Of a stretch of 16,352 bases of DNA, positions 1 through 7,100 are shown piece by piece. The stretch lies in assembly GCA_023419175.1 (NCBI GenBank), contig JAEZYG010000048.1, forward strand, positions 1 to 16,352. The letters run 5' to 3'. Each line of letters opens with the position of its first letter. Positions within the stretch are counted from its first letter, which is position 1. The DNA is from Actinomycetes bacterium (GTDB taxonomy: Bacteria; Actinomycetota; Actinomycetes; Propionibacteriales; Propionibacteriaceae). The position numbers and the translations under genes are program-made. The notes beneath the pieces were generated by a model. It was given only the letters and a program-made list of their open reading frames with translations. It did no database searches and was not told where the DNA came from.

Positions 1-105
1 GTGAAACGCACGGGGATCTCCACCTATCAGGTAGACGGGCCTGAGATGACTCGCCGCTATCTTGACCATCTCATTCCCGCTCTTATCTCCGAGGAGGAAC
101 GATGA
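1..105 (+). CDS. 3' end of an unidentified gene (C-terminal 34 residues)
   Basis: Frame 1 is open from the window edge to a TGA at 103-105. The visible C-terminus is polar and helix-like, ending in an acidic tail (ISEEER). The GTG at base 1 is probably an internal codon, because the window simply begins there. The stop overlaps the ATG of the next gene (ATGA at 102-105), and the last codons, gaggaggaa, supply the Shine-Dalgarno sequence for that gene. The two genes are therefore probably translationally coupled in one operon. I do not recognise the family from so short a tail. Confidence 0.7.
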   Translation: MKRTGISTYQVDGPEMTRRYLDHLIPALISEEER

Positions 106-302
106 CAAGCATGTGTGATGAACTTGGACTCAGCCGCGAATTCCTCGATATCGCCGCCTGTCCATCGTGCCATAACGACTTCGCTATCGATTATGAAGCC
201 AAGGAATTGGTCTGCGTGAATACCCATTGTTCATTGGCATATCCCGTTAGAGACGGGATCGCCATTCTATTGATCGATGAGGCTCGCAAACGCGATAACT
301 GA
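102..302 (+). CDS. Trm112-like / UPF0434 small zinc-ribbon protein
   Basis: This 66-residue protein has the layout of the bacterial Trm112p-like (UPF0434) family. A CPSC pair at residues 20-23 follows a leader helix (LSREFLDIAACPSC), and two more cysteines (about 38 and 43) complete a four-Cys zinc ribbon. It ends with the family's Y-P-V-R-D-G-I core (about 47-53) and a hydrophobic I-A-I-L-L-I strand. Known family members stabilise methyltransferases in eukaryotes and archaea; in actinobacteria the role is unclear, and the gene is often a small member of a metabolic operon. The start at 102 is supported by GAGGAGG at 91-97 and by the ATGA overlap with the upstream gene. The gene converges on the HelD-like gene, with 33 bases between stop codons and no clear terminator. 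Confidence 0.85.
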   Translation: MTSMCDELGLSREFLDIAACPSCHNDFAIDYEAKELVCVNTHCSLAYPVRDGIAILLIDEARKRDN

Positions 303-335
303 GATCTTGCACAGTCACTATGTGGCGTTGATCGC

Positions 336-2579
336 CTACTGACCCGATAGGGATATGCCGTTTCTCCATTGACCATCACCATCGATATCGATGGTCACCA
401 GTCGCTGAGTCGGGCGGGTGAGAGCCACATAGAGAGCACGAATCCCTCCCGGTGTTTCCGCGACGATCTCATCGGGTGAAATCACGATTGCCGCATCGTA
501 TTCCAAGCCTTTGGATTGAAGAGCGGTGAGCGTCCATAGACGTTGACTGATACGGTGATCGAGAGCCATCGTCGCCACGCTGTCGCGGATAGATCTGTAA
601 CGTCCCTCAGGAGTGATGATCGCGATCGTTCCCTCCACCTGTGTCGCCAATGTATTGACAGTCTTTGTGAGAACACGATGCAGCATCGATTGGTCGCAGA
701 CAAGACATTGAGGATGATGACCTGTTATACGAACGGGATCGGGGATATGTGCTTCGACTCCGGCGTGCACGATGACGCGGGTAGCTAAATCCATCACCTC
801 TTGAGGAGAACGATAATTCTTCGTCAATGTGAAGGTACGGCATTCTCCACGGCCCACCAGCTCGCGCAGCGCCTGAGAGGTCTCGCGGGGATTGGGATAG
901 GAGGATTGAGCCAGATCTCCGACCAATGTCCATGAGGCTTGAGGTCCTCGTCTGCGCATCATTCTCCACTGCATGGGAGAAAGATCTTGAGATTCATCGA
1001 CGATGATATGGGAATAGGTGCTGATCGGTTCGTCGTCTATTTCTCGTTTGAAGGTCAATTTATCGGCCAGAGTGACGATTTCTTCCACAGGAGAATATTC
1101 GGTGAGGAAAAGAGTTGGGTCTTCCTCGTTGGACGGGGGAGTGCCGATTATGGAGGCGAGTTCGTCTAAGAGAGCGATATCGGCGATAGACCAATCGGGA
1201 TGGTCAAGACCAGAATCGGGCATATAGCCACGTGCATGAGCGAGGCTTTCGATGAGGATCTGCTGATCTCTTTCGCTCAGATTTGAGGCTGCGACTTTGT
1301 GAAGGATCTCAGGATCTGCGAGACGAGCGAGCAATTGTTCGCTCTGCAGTATGGGCCACCATGCCTGGCAGAACATCCGCCAGGAGGCTTGAGAGGTGAC
1401 GATATCGTCAAAGACCTCACGATCGAGATCGAGGACAGCAGCGATATCGACAGGCAATTTTTCCCATAACGCATCGAGGAGAGCCTTATGGACGGCTGGT
1501 AGAGCCTCATTCGATTTATGGGAGGTTAAAATTCTGCGACGGATCGCTGTTAATTCATCGCCTTTTAGAGTTAAAACTTCTCCTTTGACGCTGATGCGCA
1601 GGATATCGCAGGTCGTCAATGGTTCGCTGACGAGGCGTTTTAAGACGGGCAACATACGTAAAGACCCTTTAACCATCGCCGCATCGCGGCTCTCCGGTCG
1701 CTGGGAGGAAAAACCTAAGACATCGTGCGCGATAGCGCCGATGGATTTGAGCCACACAGATTCCTCTCCTAGACCAGGAAGAACGCGTTCGATATAGCTC
1801 ATGAACAGATCTGTCGGTCCTGTGACCAAGACATCCGATTGACGCAGTCTTTGACGGTGGGTATAGAGCAGATAGGCAGCTCGATGGAGGGCAACGACTG
1901 TCTTTCCCGTTCCAGGACCTCCAGAGATGATGGTGACGCCGGGGAAAGGGGCGCGGATCGCCTCGTCTTGTTCTGCCTGAATGGTGGCGACAATATCGCG
2001 CATCTGCGAGGTGCGGGATCGGCTTAAGGCAGCGATGAGAGCTCCTTCACCGATGATGGGCAATTGTTGTGCTCTCGTCGCGTCAGCATCGAGAAGATCG
2101 TCTTCAATTCCGATGACGCGATCATCTCGACAGCGCAATACTCGTCGCCTGACCACTCCCATGGGTTGAGCAGAGGTTGCCCGATAGAAAGCTTCTGCTG
2201 CAGGAGCTCTCCAGTCGATGACGAGGGGTTCGTAGTCATCGTCGCGCAATCCTAAACGTCCGATATAACGAGTATCGTCCGCTTCGGTGAAATCCAATCG
2301 CCCAAAGACCAATCCTTCATGTTGGGCATCGAGGAAAGCCAGACGTTTCGCCGCCTGATATGCGAAAGCATCCCGCTCAAAAAGGGCAGTCCCCGACTCT
2401 TCGCGTAGCCAATCATCGCGATCGCTGTGAAAACGAGCTCGCGATTCGGCTTCGACGTTGCGAGCGCTATGAGTGGCTTTAGCAAGGTGGATGTAGACCT
2501 TATCGATGTGCTCCTGCTCGATGGCGCGTTCGCGTTCGTAGAGCGCTTCTGTGCTCATATCGCTATCTGCTGTGCTCAC
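336..2579 (-). CDS. helD: HelD-like RNA polymerase recycling ATPase (UvrD/Rep superfamily 1)
   Basis: At 747 residues it matches the size of actinobacterial class II HelD proteins, which bind RNA polymerase and release it from stalled or terminated complexes using ATP. An N-terminal helical region rich in Glu and Arg (about 10-100) precedes the family-typical Y-I-G-R-L-G-L segment and the VIDWRAPAAEAFYRAT block (about 105-134). The superfamily 1 motifs follow: Walker A GGPGTGKT (220-227), Walker B VDESQDL (527-533), motif III GDLAQSSY (554-561), motif IV LTKNYRSP (585-592), motif V LQSKGLEYD (687-695) and motif VI VALTRPTQRL (718-727). All key ATPase residues are present. The start is a GTG with a weak GATGGG upstream; an ATG seven codons further in, within a repeated TGAGCACAG, is a possible alternative. 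The gene stands alone on the minus strand, divergent from the metal-transport operon. An ordinary DNA helicase IV-like role cannot be excluded. Confidence 0.88.
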   Translation of the reverse strand: MSTADSDMSTEALYERERAIEQEHIDKVYIHLAKATHSARNVEAESRARFHSDRDDWLREESGTALFERDAFAYQAAKRLAFLDAQHEGLVFGRLDFTEADDTRYIGRLGLRDDDYEPLVIDWRAPAAEAFYRATSAQPMGVVRRRVLRCRDDRVIGIEDDLLDADATRAQQLPIIGEGALIAALSRSRTSQMRDIVATIQAEQDEAIRAPFPGVTIISGGPGTGKTVVALHRAAYLLYTHRQRLRQSDVLVTGPTDLFMSYIERVLPGLGEESVWLKSIGAIAHDVLGFSSQRPESRDAAMVKGSLRMLPVLKRLVSEPLTTCDILRISVKGEVLTLKGDELTAIRRRILTSHKSNEALPAVHKALLDALWEKLPVDIAAVLDLDREVFDDIVTSQASWRMFCQAWWPILQSEQLLARLADPEILHKVAASNLSERDQQILIESLAHARGYMPDSGLDHPDWSIADIALLDELASIIGTPPSNEEDPTLFLTEYSPVEEIVTLADKLTFKREIDDEPISTYSHIIVDESQDLSPMQWRMMRRRGPQASWTLVGDLAQSSYPNPRETSQALRELVGRGECRTFTLTKNYRSPQEVMDLATRVIVHAGVEAHIPDPVRITGHHPQCLVCDQSMLHRVLTKTVNTLATQVEGTIAIITPEGRYRSIRDSVATMALDHRISQRLWTLTALQSKGLEYDAAIVISPDEIVAETPGGIRALYVALTRPTQRLVTIDIDGDGQWRNGISLSGQ

Positions 2580-2725
2580 CTGTTACCCATCTGTGAGAGA
2601 AAAATGCTGAATATCTACTCTACTCTTTTCAGGGTTATCGGAAATATGCGGAGAGGTGATTGATAGCGATTTGCCTTGTCTATGGCTATTTCGCTATGAG
2701 CGTTGCGTATTTACCAATGTGCAAT

Positions 2726-2740
2726 TGAGAGTCGTTATCG
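2726..2740 (+). promoter_or_regulatory. Candidate Zur-type operator upstream of the metal-transport operon
   Basis: TGAGAGTCGTTATCG has the 7-1-7 form of actinobacterial zinc-uptake-regulator boxes (roughly TGAnAAT-n-ATTnTCA). The left half differs from that consensus at one informative position and the right half at two. It overlaps a tandem TCGTTA repeat (2732-2743) and abuts a possible -10 hexamer, TAAACT (2742-2747), so a bound repressor would block RNA polymerase. The fit with zinc-transport genes 70 bases downstream supports the call, but the symmetry is imperfect and no -35 element stands out. The consensus is from memory. Confidence 0.4.
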
Positions 2741-2810
2741 TTAAACTATGGGGGTATTGGCTTGCGATCGTTCCTCCGTGAGCGCATCGACAATCGTTTG
2801 AAAGGGATCC

Positions 2811-4379
2811 ATGCATCTGGGTTGGAAACGCGTAATAGCGATATTGCTCTGCGCCCTCATGTGTAGTTCATGTAGCGTGCAGCGGGGTTTACACCCTGAT
2901 GACGGAAAGATTCATGTTGTCACCACGACGGGTATCTTGGCGGATTTGGTCGCCAATGTGGGCAAGGAATATGTCGATGTCACATCGGTTGTTCCCGAAG
3001 GTGGCGATCCTCACTCCTATGAACCTTCTCTGCGCAATGTGCGAGAAATCGTCTATGCCGATATCGCTTTCACTAACTATTTGATGTTAGAAGAACGACG
3101 TATCGTCTCGGCTATCGACAACAACCTTCCCAAGAATGCTGACAATATCGCCTTAGCTGAAGAAGCAGTTAAATATGCGGCGGAAATAATCCCCCTTGTA
3201 GAAAATGCCTCCCTCGATACGATCTGGTTAGGGATGCGTTCTGAAAACGCTATCCAATCGGGATATAAACGCTCCTCAGAAGTTGAACTCAACGCGTCCA
3301 CATTCGATGGTCCTGGAGATATCTACGCTTATCTGACAGGTAGCTTTGGGGATATTGAACAATATTTCAATACCACTGACGGGGTGAGAGGAGACAGCGA
3401 AGATTCGATCATTCTCCCTCCAGATGCTCACACCCATCTGAGTTGGGCCTTTAGCGCGCCCGGAATTTACCACTTGGGTTTGAAAGCCTCAGTACGTCCA
3501 GAGAAAAATCAACCCTCAACTCCTGTCGCCTCATCAGAAGTCACCTTTGCTGTCGGTGTGGATCCCTATTCTATTCCCGGTAAAGAGGGAGCTACTGTTC
3601 TCGATTCTGGACATGCTGATATCAGTGTTGATCTAGCGGACGGAACGTTGAAATTGCTTCACGATTCCGATCCTGGCAACAGCCAGGATAAAGCGAGCCG
3701 TGATTACTATCCTCTCGACCAAGTTGTCATCTCGGTTCCCAACGTTGCTCTCCACGAAATTCCTGGGGATCCGCGTTATCGTTTCCTCGGACGTGGCGGA
3801 GATGCAATCTATCAGCTTCCCCAAGCGGTCTTGGGTAAACATGTCCACGGAGAAATCGATCCTCATCTGTGGCATAACGTCCACAATGCTGAATCCTATG
3901 TCCAGATCATCAGAGATACCCTCATCAAGAGGGATCCCGCTCATGCCGCGGACTATACGCGTAACGCCACCGATTATCTAGCGCAATTGGACGAACTCGA
4001 TCGCTATATGCGTTCAACGATCGAGAAAATTCCTGTCTCTAAACGCACTTTGATTACCACCCATGATTCATTCGCCTATCTTGCAGACGCTTATGGAATG
4101 AGAATTGCTGGATTCCTGACTCCTAATCCTGCGATTGAGCCGTCATTAGCTGAAAGAAAGCGTTTGAGTGAAACGATCCGTAATTTAGAAGTTCCAGCGG
4201 TTTTTCTCGAACCCAATCTCGTCCAGCGTTCATCAGCTCTCGTGGAAGTGGCTCATGATGAAAACATCAAAGTCTGTACGATTTTAGGTGATTCCTTCAC
4301 CCCTGAAGTGAAAACATATATAGATTTCATGAAATTTAATGCTGATTCTCTTCTGACCTGTTTAGGAGGTCAGGGATGA
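2811..4379 (+). CDS. Anchored-repeat ABC transporter substrate-binding lipoprotein (cluster A-I, zinc-type) with inserted surface domain
   Basis: This 522-residue protein is a cluster A-I (ZnuA/PsaA-like) metal-binding protein. The core opens with VVTTTGILADLVANVG (36-51) and the first ligand motif GGDPHSYEPS (His68). It resumes at GEIDPHLWHNV (His352), TTHDSFAYLADAYG (His418) and GDSFTPEV (Asp494). His rather than Glu at the third site is the zinc-type pattern. Residues about 131-340 are an insert related to the choice-of-anchor M domain, as in the known actinobacterial 'anchored repeat' family, placed where ZnuA-like proteins carry a His-rich loop. The insert's halves are in swapped order. 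The signal peptide ends at CSSC (18-21); Cys21 is the likely lipidated residue, although Cys at -3 is unusual. AAAGGGAT (2801-2808) serves as ribosome site. It is the first gene of a six-gene operon and overlaps the next by ATGA. Confidence 0.9.
   Translation: MHLGWKRVIAILLCALMCSSCSVQRGLHPDDGKIHVVTTTGILADLVANVGKEYVDVTSVVPEGGDPHSYEPSLRNVREIVYADIAFTNYLMLEERRIVSAIDNNLPKNADNIALAEEAVKYAAEIIPLVENASLDTIWLGMRSENAIQSGYKRSSEVELNASTFDGPGDIYAYLTGSFGDIEQYFNTTDGVRGDSEDSIILPPDAHTHLSWAFSAPGIYHLGLKASVRPEKNQPSTPVASSEVTFAVGVDPYSIPGKEGATVLDSGHADISVDLADGTLKLLHDSDPGNSQDKASRDYYPLDQVVISVPNVALHEIPGDPRYRFLGRGGDAIYQLPQAVLGKHVHGEIDPHLWHNVHNAESYVQIIRDTLIKRDPAHAADYTRNATDYLAQLDELDRYMRSTIEKIPVSKRTLITTHDSFAYLADAYGMRIAGFLTPNPAIEPSLAERKRLSETIRNLEVPAVFLEPNLVQRSSALVEVAHDENIKVCTILGDSFTPEVKTYIDFMKFNADSLLTCLGGQG
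3201..3560 (+). repeat. C-terminal half of a choice-of-anchor M domain (first half of the permuted insert)
   Basis: Residues 131-250 of the substrate-binding protein align with the second half of the domain in the downstream 338-residue protein. ASLDTIWLGM corresponds to ASVIWAGW, DGPGDIYAYL to NGPGNMVVYL, SFGDIEQYF to NFGEPQKLY, HTHLSWAF to HTHANWVF, PGIYHL to PGIYLV, and VTFAVG to LRFAVG. This half contains the H-x-H-x-x-W signature (His207, His209). Confidence 0.85.
3597..3830 (+). repeat. N-terminal half of a choice-of-anchor M domain (second half of the permuted insert)
   Basis: Residues 263-340 of the substrate-binding protein align with the first half of the domain elsewhere in the operon. 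VLDSGHAD corresponds to VLDEGHID, KLLHDSD to KIHDDTS, DQVVISVPN to SDVVIKVND, PGDPRYRFLG to PDDPAYSFLG, and DAIYQLPQA to DVYVIPQA. It carries the G-H-x-D signature (His268, Asp270) and runs directly back into the binding-protein core at HGEIDPHLW. Confidence 0.85.
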
Positions 4380-5392
4380 AGTCTCGATTGATGACGACAG
4401 ATCTGAAAGGTACTGCTATGTCGAGAGCTCGTTCGCGTCTTATCGGATTGGTCTGTGCTGTGACAGTCGCCGCAGGCAACTTTATTCCCTCTCTATCAAT
4501 AGCAGACGAGGGGACGGGTGGACTCAACCAGGTAATCGATTCCAATCAGCAATTTGTTGATGGACGAGTCGTTCTCGATGAAGGACATATCGACTTCGGC
4601 CCCACTTTAGGAACAGGGGAATGGGCGATCAAGATTCACGATGACACCTCGATTCCCCGCTATTGGCGAGATCCTTCCGATGTCGTCATCAAGGTCAACG
4701 ATGAGGCCAAATTGACTGTCCCCGATGATCCAGCCTATTCCTTCTTAGGGGCTCAGCCAGGTAGTGATGTCTATGTCATTCCTCAAGCTCAGAAAGCTTC
4801 TGTTATCTGGGCTGGATGGAATACTCAAGAACCTCAAGTTCTTGAGCGCGTTGATTTGGGAGCAACGATGACCTTGAAAGAGGTTAACGGTCCAGGAAAT
4901 ATGGTTGTCTATTTGCAGTCTGGCAATTTTGGTGAGCCACAAAAACTGTATTCAACCTATGAAACACTACCTCAAAGCACCTGGATTGAAGTCAATACCC
5001 ACACCCATGCCAATTGGGTCTTTACGCAGCCGGGAATCTACCTGGTCAAGGTGGGTTTTAGTGCGAAGGATCGTCAAGGTAACGATCTCGATACAGATGC
5101 CATCTTGCGTTTCGCTGTGGGATCTGATGCCGATGTTGATACAGCTTTCAATGCGACGATGGCTTCCAGCGATAGCACTCAGGCCAGTGAGGAGTCTCAG
5201 GCTGTTCCTGCTTCGAGCGATCACAGTGGAATGCCCACCTTTATCTGGGTGGTGATCGGAATCGTGGCAGCGGCAGCTTTGATTGCTGTGATCGTGATCG
5301 CAATTGCCCATGTTCGTCTGCGCAATTCTGTTAGGGCATCTCGAAGCGCTTCGGTGGGTGAGTCGGCAGCACAGGACGGTACGGACTCGTGA
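4376..5392 (+). CDS. Membrane-anchored surface protein with one choice-of-anchor M domain
   Basis: This 338-residue protein is exported. An extended basic N-terminus leads into a hydrophobic signal segment (about 22-42), followed by a single complete choice-of-anchor M / actinobacterial surface-anchored domain (about 65-250). A Ser/Thr/Glu-rich stalk (about 255-287), one transmembrane helix (about 289-312) and a short cytoplasmic tail with Arg complete it. Domain signatures are GHID (70-73), FLG (123-125), WAGWNT (145-150), NGPG (171-174), HTHANWVF (209-216) and PGIY (219-222). There is no LPXTG-type motif, so anchoring is by the helix. AGGAGGT (4364-4370) with 5-base spacing supports the start at 4376, which overlaps the upstream stop; an internal ATG at codon 15 (MSRARSR) would give a more typical signal peptide. 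By position and domain sharing it probably passes metal to, or docks, the binding protein; this is inference. Confidence 0.85.
   Translation: MKSRLMTTDLKGTAMSRARSRLIGLVCAVTVAAGNFIPSLSIADEGTGGLNQVIDSNQQFVDGRVVLDEGHIDFGPTLGTGEWAIKIHDDTSIPRYWRDPSDVVIKVNDEAKLTVPDDPAYSFLGAQPGSDVYVIPQAQKASVIWAGWNTQEPQVLERVDLGATMTLKEVNGPGNMVVYLQSGNFGEPQKLYSTYETLPQSTWIEVNTHTHANWVFTQPGIYLVKVGFSAKDRQGNDLDTDAILRFAVGSDADVDTAFNATMASSDSTQASEESQAVPASSDHSGMPTFIWVVIGIVAAAALIAVIVIAIAHVRLRNSVRASRSASVGESAAQDGTDS
4568..5125 (+). repeat. Choice-of-anchor M domain, complete copy in native order
   Basis: Residues 65-250 of the 338-residue protein carry the full set of motifs in the order GHID, FLG, PQA, WAGW, NGPG, HTHANW, PGIY, FAVG. 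This copy is the reference against which the swapped order in the substrate-binding protein is seen. Confidence 0.85.
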
Positions 5393-6204
5393 AGGCAGAT
5401 CAGATCCTAACTTCTTTGTCACATGATGCTGACGAGGTTCTATCGGCGCGTAATATCGCGGTTCGTCTCGGTGGGCGACGCGTATTGCGCGAGGTGAACT
5501 TTTCCGTCCGTCCAGGAGAATTCGTAGGAATTATCGGTCCTAATGGTGCGGGGAAGACGACCTTATTGCGCACTCTTTTAGGTCTGGTGCGTCTCGATGA
5601 AGGTCAGCTCAATAAGCCGGTTCGTCAACCGGGATATGTCCCTCAGCGACATGAATTCGTCTGGGATTTTCCGATCAGTGTTGAAGATGTGGTTTTGAGC
5701 GGACGGGTACGTCAGATCGGCTGGTTCAGACGGGCGAAGCGAGCCGATTATGAGGCGTCGATGGAAGCTTTGGAACGGGTGAAGATGAGTCATCTCGGCC
5801 GTCGTCCGGTAGGGGAGCTATCGGGGGGACAGCGCCAGCGCGTTCTCGTGGCAAGAGCCCTAGCTCTCAAACCCGATATCTTGCTGTTAGATGAGCCTTT
5901 CACAGGCTTGGATATGCCGACCCAAGATATGCTCTCTCAGCTTTTCCAAGAGCTTGCCGCAGAATCGGTTGCTGTGGTGATGACCACACATGATCTGGCA
6001 GCAGCTATGCATTTTTGCTCCCGTCTATGTCTGCTCAATCGCACGGTCATCGCCGATGGAAGTGCTCAGGAGCTATCCGATCCGAAACTGTGGATGGACG
6101 CTTTCCAGATCGGAGCTGATAATCCGCTCTTGCGCGTGCTCAATCTCGTTGAGCCTACAACTTTGGCCTCACAGGAAGGTATCTGTCAGGAGGGCACATG
6201 TTGA
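5389..6204 (+). CDS. Anchored-repeat ABC transporter ATP-binding protein (metal type)
   Basis: This is the cytoplasmic ATPase of the metal importer, 271 residues with every ABC motif: Walker A GPNGAGKT (50-57), Q-loop at VPQR (84-87), signature LSGGQ (144-148), Walker B ILLLDEP (164-170), D-loop GLD (173-175) and switch His201 in TTHDL. It resembles ZnuC/MntB-type ATPases, and its position between a cluster A-I binding protein and an ABC-3 permease fixes its role. The start is a GTG overlapping the previous stop (GTGA, 5389-5392) with only a weak upstream AGGACGG, so translation probably depends on coupling. The C-terminus (GICQEGTC) has two Cys in a short tail beyond the domain; this stretch also encodes the ribosome site of the next gene, so it may be kept for that reason. 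Confidence 0.92.
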   Translation: MKADQILTSLSHDADEVLSARNIAVRLGGRRVLREVNFSVRPGEFVGIIGPNGAGKTTLLRTLLGLVRLDEGQLNKPVRQPGYVPQRHEFVWDFPISVEDVVLSGRVRQIGWFRRAKRADYEASMEALERVKMSHLGRRPVGELSGGQRQRVLVARALALKPDILLLDEPFTGLDMPTQDMLSQLFQELAAESVAVVMTTHDLAAAMHFCSRLCLLNRTVIADGSAQELSDPKLWMDAFQIGADNPLLRVLNLVEPTTLASQEGICQEGTC

Positions 6205-7100
6205 GTCCTATCGAATTCATTGGCGATCTGGCCAATCCAGATCTGCAATTCTTACTCAAGGCTCTCATCATCGCTGTTTGCTCATCGATCGTATGCGGAG
6301 TGATCGGCTCCTATGTCTTATTGCGTGGAATGGCTTTCATCGGAGATGCTGTTGCCCATTCGGTCTTTCCGGGTTTGGCGGTAGCTTTCGTTATTCAAGG
6401 AAATCTGGTTCTAGGCGGAGCGGTCGCAGGTATCGTCACTGCGATCTTGATCGCCCTTTTCTCTCAATCGGGACGTATCAAGGAAGATGGCATCATCGGT
6501 GTTCTCTTCGTCGCCGCTTTCGCCTTAGGTATTGTCGTCATCTCCTTTTCCCCAGCCTATGCGGGCTCTCTCCAACAATTCCTCTTCGGATCTATCGTCG
6601 GTATTAAAGATTCCGATCTGCTACTGGTGATCGGTGTCGGTTTGGCCTTATTGATCGTTCTCGCCCTTTTCCATAAAGAGCTTGTGGCGGTCACCTTGGA
6701 TCGTGAAATGGCTAGAGCTATCGGATTGCCCGTCATGGCTCTCGACATCATGCTCTATATTGCCGTTGCGGTGGCTGTCGTCATCTCCGTACAGACCATC
6801 GGAAATATTCTCGTTCTTTCGCTGCTCATCACCCCTGCGGCAGCCGCTCGTCTGCTTACAGATTCCTTGGTGAAGATGATGATCGCAGCTCCCATCATTG
6901 GAGGCGGATCGGCTCTTGTCGGTCTCTATCTTTCGTGGAGCGCTGATCTTCCTGTAGGTGGAACGATCGTCTTAGTCGCTACGGCTGTTTTCCTGATCGC
7001 ATGGATTGCAGCCCCTCGTCACGGATTGATCGCAAAACAGCTCAGTAAGAGAGCTATTAGCGAAGAAGTTCTTGTATCTGCTGAGAAGGTATCCCTATGA
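6198..7100 (+). CDS. Anchored-repeat ABC transporter permease (ABC-3 / ZnuB family)
   Basis: This polytopic 300-residue membrane protein has about eight or nine hydrophobic segments. The ABC-3 family core GMAFIGDAVAHSVFPGLAVAF begins at residue 44, and the TLDREMARAIGLPV region (about 166-179), which contacts the ATPase, and SLLITPAAAARLL (208-220) are also typical. It forms the channel for metal (probably Zn2+, possibly Mn2+) imported with the ATPase and binding protein. The ATG at 6198 lies 3 bases after AGGAGGG (6188-6194), a short spacing; it overlaps the ATPase stop by seven bases, so coupling is likely. No residues look damaged. Confidence 0.92.
   Translation: MLSPIEFIGDLANPDLQFLLKALIIAVCSSIVCGVIGSYVLLRGMAFIGDAVAHSVFPGLAVAFVIQGNLVLGGAVAGIVTAILIALFSQSGRIKEDGIIGVLFVAAFALGIVVISFSPAYAGSLQQFLFGSIVGIKDSDLLLVIGVGLALLIVLALFHKELVAVTLDREMARAIGLPVMALDIMLYIAVAVAVVISVQTIGNILVLSLLITPAAAARLLTDSLVKMMIAAPIIGGGSALVGLYLSWSADLPVGGTIVLVATAVFLIAWIAAPRHGLIAKQLSKRAISEEVLVSAEKVSL

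Noticed and set aside
2580..2810. Riboswitch or small RNA in the divergent helD/transporter gap
   Set aside because: I could find no strong stems or known aptamer features; only the Zur-like box and a weak -10 stand out.
2811..4379. Manganese rather than zinc specificity for the binding protein
   Set aside because: Mn-specific members usually have Glu at the third ligand position, while this one has His418; the Zur-like box also favours zinc. Not excluded outright.
5180..5392. LPXTG-type sorting signal at the end of the 338-residue protein
   Set aside because: No L-x-x-T-G precedes the transmembrane helix, and the cytoplasmic tail is long and polar, so a plain membrane anchor fits better.
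4967..5422. A 151-codon minus-strand frame antisense to the 338-residue surface protein
   Set aside because: It is antisense to a well-supported gene, is rich in Arg, His and Ser, and has no recognisable domain.
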